Shown piece after piece: positions 16,604 to 21,279 of a stretch of 21,279 nt of DNA. The notes under the pieces are model-generated. The model was not told where the DNA came from, ran no database searches, and worked only from the letters and a program-made list of their open reading frames with translations. The stretch comes from an uncultured Bacilli bacterium (lineage in GTDB: Bacteria > Bacillota_I > Bacilli_A > RF39 > UBA660): positions 1-21,279 of the forward strand of contig CALVYO010000010.1 in the NCBI GenBank assembly GCA_944372275.1, written 5' to 3'. Made by a program: the position numbers and the translations under genes. Position 1 is the first letter of the stretch; every line of letters begins with the position of its first letter.

Positions 16604-16644
16604 ATAGTTGTCAACTCCTTTTTAAAATTATTGTCTTATTTCAA

Positions 16645-16721
16645 AAAACTCATACATATATTATATAAGAAAAATCAATATTTTTAAAGGTGATTTATGA
16701 AAAAAAACAAATTTATTAACA
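16645..16721. repeat. Promoter repeat copy DR1 with remnant of the SpoVB-like gene start
   Basis: Core 16649-16694 (begins CTCATACATA, ends AAAGGTGAT) is identical to cores at 18119-18164 and 18495-18540. On the minus strand it carries TTTAAA, 17 bases, TATAAT (16683-16688 and 16660-16665), a promoter facing rhuM. After the core, bases to ~16721 match the ribosome site and first seven codons of the SpoVB-like gene (ATGAAAAAAAACAAATTTATT here) with one change. Confidence 0.9.
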
Positions 16722-16765
16722 CGATAAATTATAAAAGAATAGATTATTTTCTATTCTTAAATTAA
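16697..16765 (+). pseudogene. Fragment of the 5' end of the SpoVB-like gene
   Basis: ATG at 16697 follows AAAGGTGAT and encodes MKKNKFI, the same seven residues as the intact flippase start at 18543, then diverges (NTINYKRIDYFLFLN) and stops after 22 residues. The remainder runs into the hairpin at 16735-16758. This is direct evidence that accessory DNA was placed in front of the flippase with duplication of its start region. Confidence 0.8.
16735..16758 (-). terminator. Hairpin terminator before DR1
   Basis: Perfect 9-bp stem AAGAATAGA/TCTATTCTT with a six-base loop; on the minus strand it is followed by TTATAATTT. A near-identical hairpin lies at 18184-18208, next to DR2, so hairpin plus promoter repeat recur as a unit between the accessory genes. 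Confidence 0.65.
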
Positions 16766-16828
16766 TTATTATTTCATTATATATTCAGATATTTTTTACA
16801 TTAATTTATTAAATCTTGTTTCATTTCG

Positions 16829-17014
16829 TTAGAACAATAGATATTTATATATTCTTTTTTTCTTCTTCAATGCAGTTTCTTCTAATGTTAACGTACTTTC
16901 CTTAATAGCATTAGAATCATAAGTATACTCGATCATAAATTACTCATATAACCTTTTTAATTCATATTCTGTAAAAGGTCTTAAACTATTTAATTTATTA
17001 ATTTTTTCTATCAC
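16829..17014 (-). pseudogene. Remnant of a Fic-family (class II-like) gene
   Basis: A GTG at 17014 with GAGGTG upstream opens a frame encoding IEKINKLNSLRPFTEYELKRLYE, then an in-frame TAA (16940-16942), then FMIEYTYDSNAIKESTLTLEETA before losing similarity and ending at 16829. This is the N-terminus of Fic proteins, in which the inhibitory helix reads (S/T)xxxE(G/N); here SNAIKE has lost the key Glu-Gly. The catalytic HPFxxGNG part is absent, so the gene is dead. The rest of the non-coding stretch 16604-17067 holds DR1, the flippase fragment, the hairpin and ~60 AT-rich bases with nothing recognisable. Confidence 0.75.
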
Positions 17015-17067
17015 GATAACCACCTCTTTTTTTTCAAATCGATACTCTTTTAAATACTATAAATATT

Positions 17068-18087
17068 TCACTGTAAATCATTTTCTAGTCTTTTTTCAAT
17101 ATCTTCAATACTAGGTAATGTATTTTCTAAAAATTCTGGTATTTCTGATAAAATTTTATATTCACTCACACCAATTGGTTTATTAATATCTTTTAGCGCT
17201 AATTCAGCAGTTACTTTCTTTTTATCTTTACATAACAAAATACCAAAAGTAGGATTATCTTTTTCATCTTTAATATACTTATCTACAGCACTTAAATAAA
17301 AATTAAGTTTTCCTGCATATTCTGGTTTAAATTTAGTTGTTTTTAGTTCAATTACAACATAACTCCTAACCTTTAAATTATAAAATAATAAATCAATATA
17401 ATAATCTTCATTATCTATCTCTAAATGATATTGTCTACCTATGAATGCAAAGCCATTACCTAATTCTAATAATAATTTGGTTATATTGGATATTAATTGT
17501 TGTTCAATATCTAATTCTTTTAAATCTTTATTATTTATTATAAAATCAAATATATAAGGATCTTTTAATAAATATGCAACTTGTTCATTATTTGGACTTG
17601 GTAGCGTATTATCAAAATTTGTAGTTTTATTCTCTAATAATGCTTGTCTTTCATATAATTTACTTGCTATTTGATGGATTATTATAGGTCTAGACCAACC
17701 ATTTTTAACAGTTTCTTCAATATACCAATTTCTAATATTTTTTTCTTTTACTTGATCCATTATCGTTGTAATAGATGACCAAGGAATTTTTGCAACATAA
17801 TGTTGCAAAAATTCATCATTGTCAAATTCAGTTGCAAATTTTTGCATATATCTTAAATTCCTAGCAGACATTCCTTTAATATTAGGAAATTCTATTTTTA
17901 AATCTTTTGCTAAAGTATCTATAAATGATACTCCCCATTTATTATTCTCTATTAATTTTAAACCAATTTTATAATACATTAATATTAAATCTTTATTAGC
18001 ATTGTCAATTATTTTATTTCTTGTCGTTATTAAAGTATTTTTTATATCATTTAAAACTTCAAAATATTGATTATTATTTTCTAGCAT
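17068..18087 (-). CDS. DUF1016/YhcG-type PDDEXK nuclease-domain protein (copy 2)
   Basis: 339 residues from the ATG at 18087 (AAGGA nine bases upstream); the frame is open to an ATG at 18123, but that lies in the promoter repeat. The DUF1016 N-terminus shows LILMYYKIGLKL, WGVSFIDTLAKDL and GMSARNLRYMQKF (72-84), then IPWSSITTIMD and WSRPIIIHQIASKLYERQ. The nuclease core has DYYIDLLFYN (Asp232) and YVVIELKTTK (Glu247-x-Lys249), so the PDDEXK residues are intact. It is clearly homologous to but well diverged from the copy at 5120-6145, so it was acquired separately rather than recently duplicated. It lies between an orphan VbhA-like gene and a fic remnant, with DR2 supplying its promoter. No restriction or methylase genes adjoin. 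Confidence 0.85.
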   Translation of the reverse strand: MLENNNQYFEVLNDIKNTLITTRNKIIDNANKDLILMYYKIGLKLIENNKWGVSFIDTLAKDLKIEFPNIKGMSARNLRYMQKFATEFDNDEFLQHYVAKIPWSSITTIMDQVKEKNIRNWYIEETVKNGWSRPIIIHQIASKLYERQALLENKTTNFDNTLPSPNNEQVAYLLKDPYIFDFIINNKDLKELDIEQQLISNITKLLLELGNGFAFIGRQYHLEIDNEDYYIDLLFYNLKVRSYVVIELKTTKFKPEYAGKLNFYLSAVDKYIKDEKDNPTFGILLCKDKKKVTAELALKDINKPIGVSEYKILSEIPEFLENTLPSIEDIEKRLENDLQ

Positions 18088-18114
18088 TATTACACTTCCT
18101 TTTAAATATTTTTT

Positions 18115-18164
18115 AAAACTCATACATATATTATATAAGAAAAATCAATATTTTTAAAGGTGAT
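18115..18164. repeat. Promoter repeat copy DR2
   Basis: Core 18119-18164 is identical to DR1 and DR3. The minus-strand promoter (TTTAAA 18153-18158, TATAAT 18130-18135) drives the DUF1016 gene. The leader between DR2 and the nuclease ATG (18094-18114) resembles the leader directly before comN (TTCCTTTT and AAATATTTT), suggesting this copy still carries the ancestral comN promoter plus leader. It lacks the flippase start seen in DR1 and DR3. Confidence 0.9.
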
Positions 18165-18177
18165 ATATAAAATTTAT

Positions 18178-18208
18178 AAAAAAAAGAATAGATTATTTTT
18201 CTACTCTT
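18178..18208 (-). terminator. Intrinsic terminator of the VbhA-like gene
   Basis: Stem AAGAATAGA/TCTACTCTT (18184-18192 with 18200-18208, one wobble) followed on the minus strand by a run of eight T. It closely matches the hairpin at 16735-16758. Confidence 0.75.
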
Positions 18209-18235
18209 AAATTTGTTATAAATTCATATGTATAT

Positions 18236-18445
18236 TTATCCATAAATACCTCTATATTTTTCTATTATTTTTTTTCGTTCTTGTTCAGTTGTAGTTTTGC
18301 CAACTATACAATTATATAAACATTGTTTTAGTTCATTAGTCAATGGCATTCCCTCTTGTGCCATAGCGCCATCTACTTTATTTATCTTATTCTCAATTAT
18401 TTTATAACTTATATTTTTTTTATATTCTTTTCTACTATTAATCAT
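18236..18445 (-). CDS. Orphan VbhA-like antitoxin of Fic toxins
   Basis: 69 residues from the ATG at 18445, with AAAGGGG seven bases upstream. The second half (VDGAMAQEGMPLTNELKQC...GKTTTEQERKKIIEKY) has the layout of VbhA-type antitoxins: an inhibitory helix ending in E-G, then a small helical bundle with 'G..T.EE...I..KY' spacing. The inhibitory motif (S/T)xxxE(G/N) reads AMAQEG, with Ala at the Ser position but Glu-Gly kept. Known VbhA binds and blocks the Fic toxin VbhT encoded just downstream. Here the next genes are a nuclease and a dead fic fragment, so no intact partner exists in the window. It has its own promoter (DR3) and terminator. Confidence 0.6.
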   Translation of the reverse strand: MINSRKEYKKNISYKIIENKINKVDGAMAQEGMPLTNELKQCLYNCIVGKTTTEQERKKIIEKYRGIYG

Positions 18446-18490
18446 AAAATAGCCCCTTTCTCAAATTTATTAAACATTTAAATAATTTTT

Positions 18491-18540
18491 AAACCTCATA
18501 CATATATTATATAAGAAAAATCAATATTTTTAAAGGTGAT
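18491..18540. repeat. Promoter repeat copy DR3 (divergent promoter region before the SpoVB-like gene)
   Basis: Core 18495-18540. Minus-strand TTTAAA (18529-18534) and TATAAT (18506-18511) face the VbhA-like gene; the plus-strand half supplies the AAAGGTG ribosome site of the flippase and an AT-rich TATTATATAA that may be its -10. This is probably the original copy, because it adjoins the intact flippase gene. Confidence 0.85.
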
Positions 18541-18542
18541 TT

Positions 18543-19832
18543 ATGAAAAAAAATAAATTTATTATGTCAACTATCATTTTAATTATTGGGGGCTTTATAA
18601 CAAAAATACTAAGTATGATAATAAAAATAGTAATGACTAGATTAGTAGATACTGAAGGTATAGGATTATATATGTTAGTTAATCCTACTTTTATGTTATT
18701 TATTGCTATATGTACTTTAGGATTACCTACTGCTATATCAAAATTAGTGTCCGAAGATAAAAGAAATAATAAAAAATTAATATTTTCCAGTTTATTTTTA
18801 ATAATTATTATTAATTTAATAGTTATGTTGTTTATATTTTTGTCTGCAAAATTTATATCTAATAATTTATTACATGAAAGTAGAACCTATTATTCCATTA
18901 TTGCTATAGCATTAGTATTACCTTTTATATCCATATCAGGTATTTTAAGGGGATATTTTTTTGGTAAACAAAGAATGTTTCCTCACGTTTTATCTAATGT
19001 TTTAGAAGATGTAACAAGATTAATAAGTATTATTTTATTTACACCTTTCTTTTTGCTTAAAGGATTAGAATTTGCAGTTTCATTTTTAATATTATCCAAT
19101 ATTATAAGTGAATTAACATCAATATTAACATTATTTTTCTTTCTACCTAAAAACTTTAAACTATATAAAAAAGATATTACTCCATCAATGAGTAATATCA
19201 AAGATATATTAGAAATAAGTCTACCTACAACAGGATCTCGCTTAATAGGTACAATTGGTATGTTTTTTGAACCAATTATATTAACTTATTTTTTAATTAA
19301 ATCAGGATTTTCTAACCAATATATTTTAAATGAATATGGTATTTTAAATGGTTATGTTATGCCATTAATATTACTTCCTTCTTTTTTTACAGGAGCCATA
19401 TCACAAGCCTTATTACCTATTGTAAGTAATGGTTATTCAAATAAACATTATAAATATACTAAAAATAAAATTAAACAAGCCATATTTATTTCTTTATTAA
19501 TTGGTATTCCAGCAACTATTATATTTGTTTTAATACCAGAAATACCTTTAAAATTAATATTTAATACTAATCAGGGTATTACCTATATTAAAATACTAGC
19601 CCCTATTTGTTTATTACATTATATTCAAGCCCCATTAACTACTTCTTTACAAGCAATGGGTAAAAGTAATTCTGCTATGTTTGGAACATTTTTAGGTATG
19701 ATTTTAAGAACTATTATTTTAATAATCTGTTGTTTGTTTAAATTAGGTATATATAGTTTAATAATAGCAAGTTCAATTAATATAATATATGTTACAATAC
19801 ATCATATAGTTAAGGTTAAAAAATTAATATAA
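18543..19832 (+). CDS. spoVB: SpoVB-like MOP-superfamily flippase (polysaccharide/lipid II-type exporter)
   Basis: 429 residues, with about twelve hydrophobic helices. The start MKKNKFIMSTIILIIGGFITKILSMIIKIV, with the G-F-(I/L)-(S/T)-K first helix, and later LGLPTAISKLVSE, GILRGYFFGKQRM, NVLEDVTRLI and the C-terminal 'LQAMGKSNSAMFG' block are typical of SpoVB/MurJ-like multidrug/oligosaccharidyl-lipid/polysaccharide (MOP) exporters. It probably flips a lipid-linked cell-envelope precursor. It is shorter than B. subtilis SpoVB (~520). The ATG at 18543 is preceded by AAAGGTG. Proximity to comN and rel matches my recollection of the Bacillus neighbourhood, so orthology is likely, although no sporulation genes are visible here. 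Confidence 0.8.
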   Translation: MKKNKFIMSTIILIIGGFITKILSMIIKIVMTRLVDTEGIGLYMLVNPTFMLFIAICTLGLPTAISKLVSEDKRNNKKLIFSSLFLIIIINLIVMLFIFLSAKFISNNLLHESRTYYSIIAIALVLPFISISGILRGYFFGKQRMFPHVLSNVLEDVTRLISIILFTPFFLLKGLEFAVSFLILSNIISELTSILTLFFFLPKNFKLYKKDITPSMSNIKDILEISLPTTGSRLIGTIGMFFEPIILTYFLIKSGFSNQYILNEYGILNGYVMPLILLPSFFTGAISQALLPIVSNGYSNKHYKYTKNKIKQAIFISLLIGIPATIIFVLIPEIPLKLIFNTNQGITYIKILAPICLLHYIQAPLTTSLQAMGKSNSAMFGTFLGMILRTIILIICCLFKLGIYSLIIASSINIIYVTIHHIVKVKKLI

Positions 19833-19938
19833 ATTTTTAACTAACATTTTTATGACTTTCTATTTTAACATTTATATTTTACTTTCTTTTAGCATTGTAA
19901 CACCACAAGTGTTTACTATACTATCTTGCCCCTCTTTG

Positions 19939-19960
19939 GCCACACGACTTCGCGTGCGGC
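19939..19960 (-). other. GC-rich hairpin 2 downstream of variable region 2
   Basis: On the minus strand, GCCGCACG and CGTGTGGC pair over 8 positions (one G-T) around the loop CGAAGT. It lies four bases beyond hairpin 1 and is unusually GC-rich for this genome. It is not followed by a T run in either direction, so it does not look like an ordinary terminator. Confidence 0.6.
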
Positions 19961-19964
19961 TTAT

Positions 19965-19981
19965 AAATCCCTTCGGGATTT
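19965..19981. other. Hairpin 1 (GAA loop) downstream of the second pilin-like gene
   Basis: Perfect 7-bp stem AAATCCC/GGGATTT with loop GAA on the minus strand, 17 bases after the stop of the pilin-like gene. It may serve as a weak shared terminator for the two convergent genes (flippase and pilin-like), or as a DGR-type target hairpin. A third, imperfect hairpin (GTAACAC with GTGTTTAC) lies at ~19896-19915. Confidence 0.6.
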
Positions 19982-19998
19982 TACGCTATTAGTATTCG

Positions 19999-21183
19999 TT
20001 ACTGATTTCCTCCACCAACATCATCTGGGTTTACATACTCTGGTGCCTCTAATTTAGAAAGGATGTTAGATTCATAGATATGGATAACTGGGCGCACGCC
20101 AACGTAGTCAGAGTCGTCCACGTAGCCCTCGATGAAGAGGAAGCCGAAGACAGTGACATTCCACGCAAGATTAGGATAAGACACAACACTCAAGTTTGCT
20201 GGTGTTTTTGTCCAATATGCATATCCTGCACTACTATCTCCTGTTGTTCCTAAATTTATTGCTGCCCATTCTGGTAATAAATACTTTGCTCCTCCTGCTG
20301 CTGTTATTGCTTCTCGACATTCGCTTCCACTACTACAATTCATAAAAACTTTATTTGCTTGTATAAATCCATAAAAATCTGTAAAATATTTACTTTCCCA
20401 ATTCGATGTCTCTTCGCTTGACTCTAATTCTTTGTAATATTCTGTTAGTTTCAACATTTCTTCTGCTTCTGGCATCTCTATTTTATTTACCTTATTCCAG
20501 CTACTTGTTCTTTCATTCATTGCTGCTAACGCTGTTACTGGTCCAAACTCATATAAATTTTGATTTTTTACTTCATCTGAATCACTAGACCAATTTCCTC
20601 CTGCACTGTTATAATCACTTAGACTTATCCACGCTACTGTTCCGCCTGGTAAATTTCTATCTAGTATTCCTACTATTTCATTTCCATTTACTTCTAATAC
20701 ATAGATATTTTGTGTTTCACTATCACTTACTTGCACTTTTAATAAATCGCCTACTGCATATTTTACTTCTGGTTTATCTAAATCCGTTTCTACCATTGCA
20801 TTATCTTGTAAAGTATAGATATGGCCATTACTTTTTACTTTTAGCCATGTTAATTTATCGCTATATTCTATTTCTATTACTTTCGCATTTCCTAAGTTGA
20901 CCATTTTTTCCACATCTGTTGTTAACATACCACTTTTACATATTGCTGTATAACTACTATCCATTTGGACTTTTATTTCTTCTGTTGCACAATAGTTATT
21001 TATTCCACTATATATCATATTTGCCTCGGATAATCCTGCACTCTTTCTTGCATCTTCTACTACATCCAATATGATTGGCGTGGCAATAAGGGCTACTATA
21101 GCCAAAATGATAATAACTGCCAATAACTCAATTAAAGTAAAAGCATTATTTAGTAAATGCCCCCCCCCCAGTTTTGCTATTTG
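19999..21183 (-). CDS. Type IV pilin-like protein with C-terminal lectin-like DGR tail; 5' end unresolved
   Basis: A prepilin N-terminus is plain: AFTLIELLAVIIILAIVALIATPIILD begins at 21144, with the Glu5 of type IV pilins. The in-frame TTG at 21123 lies inside this helix and cannot be the real start; the frame is open to 21183 through a ten-C run (21160-21169) but shows no Met or ribosome site, so the 5' end is probably damaged by the homopolymer or mis-assembled. After the helix come DARKSAGLSEANMIYSGINNYC, a mixed middle, and a C-terminal domain with YLLPEWAAINLG, AGYAYWTKTPANLS, a GC-rich variable stretch and YVGVRPVIHI, a layout seen in gut DGR targets (DUF6273-like). A short tail with VNPDDVGGGNQ follows. 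It is unrelated in its lectin-like part to the pilin-like protein at 134-1585. Confidence 0.7.
   Translation of the reverse strand, partial: QIAKLGGGHLLNNAFTLIELLAVIIILAIVALIATPIILDVVEDARKSAGLSEANMIYSGINNYCATEEIKVQMDSSYTAICKSGMLTTDVEKMVNLGNAKVIEIEYSDKLTWLKVKSNGHIYTLQDNAMVETDLDKPEVKYAVGDLLKVQVSDSETQNIYVLEVNGNEIVGILDRNLPGGTVAWISLSDYNSAGGNWSSDSDEVKNQNLYEFGPVTALAAMNERTSSWNKVNKIEMPEAEEMLKLTEYYKELESSEETSNWESKYFTDFYGFIQANKVFMNCSSGSECREAITAAGGAKYLLPEWAAINLGTTGDSSAGYAYWTKTPANLSVVSYPNLAWNVTVFGFLFIEGYVDDSDYVGVRPVIHIYESNILSKLEAPEYVNPDDVGGGNQ
20086..20166 (-). other. Putative DGR variable region 2
   Basis: About 80 bases encode WNVTVFGFLFIEGYVDDSD and then YVGVRPV. Nearly every codon ends in C or G (TTC, GGC, CTC, ATC, GAC, TAC), in sharp contrast to flanking codons. 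Most can be explained as AAC codons changed at the adenines (Asn to Phe, Asp, Ile, Gly, Tyr), while GVRP after it is the conserved end seen in such tails. Boundaries are set by composition. Confidence 0.65.
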
Positions 21184-21279
21184 TTAATTTTAAAGTTGAA
21201 ATATTTAGTAAATTTTTTTTTTTTTTATTTTTTTTTTATATAAATTTTTTTATTTTTTTTTATTTTTTTTATTTTTTTT
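21184..21279. other. Low-complexity contig end
   Basis: From ~21210 the sequence is nearly pure T with occasional A, and it follows a ten-C run at 21160-21169. A 12-base motif (TATTTAGTAAAT) occurs on both sides of the C run (21148-21159 and 21202-21213). The promoter, start codon and ribosome site expected for the pilin-like gene are missing here. This looks like unreliable terminal assembly rather than biology. Confidence 0.6.

Noticed and set aside
16735..16828. Insertion sequence or transposase remnant in the non-coding stretch
   Set aside because: No transposase-like frame and no terminal inverted repeats were found; the stretch is explained by the hairpin, the flippase fragment and AT-rich filler.
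16649..18540. CRISPR-like repeats
   Set aside because: Three copies only, spaced by whole genes at irregular distances and each containing a promoter; no cas genes.
134..19832. Mycoplasma-type genetic code (TGA as Trp) suggested by the low GC content
   Set aside because: gatC, the nitroreductase, comN and rel all terminate at TGA with coupled downstream starts, and Trp is encoded by TGG.
21210..21279. AT-rich replication origin at the window end
   Set aside because: Nearly pure T runs with no DnaA-box pattern and no origin-associated genes; contig-end artefact is more likely.

Overview
The window is very AT-rich, with third codon positions almost all A or T. It uses TGA as a stop (gatC, nitroreductase, comN and rel all end in TGA), so the genetic code is standard rather than mycoplasmal. 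The gene families (CamS lipoprotein, GatCAB, bifunctional Rel, Dtd, RecX, ComN, SpoVB-like flippase) point to a low-GC Bacillota of the Bacilli type. An uncultured gut lineage is likely, but that is inference. Almost everything from 134 to 18445 lies on the minus strand; the SpoVB-like gene is the one large plus-strand gene.

Layout. (1) 116-1639: a membrane-anchored, prepilin-like protein with a formylglycine-enzyme/C-type-lectin-like domain, whose last ~150 bases are abruptly GC-rich and look like a diversity-generating retroelement (DGR) variable region, followed at once by a perfect DNA hairpin. (2) 1641-5088: a three-gene unit with a consensus promoter: a small anchored protein, a sensor with two solute-binding-like domains and a degenerate GGDEF domain, and a YihY-type membrane protein. 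(3) 5104-6237: a DUF1016/PDDEXK nuclease gene with its own promoter, bracketed by two copies of the same terminator hairpin. (4) 6226-10293: camS-gatC-gatA-gatB, a tightly packed operon for tRNA-dependent amidation. (5) 10335-10503: a plus-strand candidate structured RNA with promoter, 15-bp closing stem and terminator. (6) 10493-15611: comN-rel-dtd-AI-2E transporter-nitroreductase-recX, almost all overlapping. (7) 15628-18540: an accessory island between comN and the SpoVB-like gene, holding a frameshifted rhuM, a fic remnant, a second DUF1016 nuclease and an orphan VbhA-like antitoxin, punctuated by three copies of a 46-bp promoter repeat. (8) 18543-19832: the SpoVB-like flippase. (9) 19939-21183: a second, unrelated pilin-like protein with a GC-rich DGR-type variable region and tandem GAA-loop hairpins downstream. 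The last ~100 bases are homopolymer-rich and look like a poor contig end.

How it fits together. Two different surface-anchored pilin-like proteins both carry NNC-rich, GC-rich tails that fit adenine-directed mutagenesis, yet no reverse transcriptase, template repeat or Avd gene lies in the window. The best explanation is that they are remote targets of a DGR encoded elsewhere. Separately, the divergent comN/SpoVB promoter region has been duplicated around accessory (defence or toxin-antitoxin type) genes, leaving rhuM at the head of the operon that carries rel.
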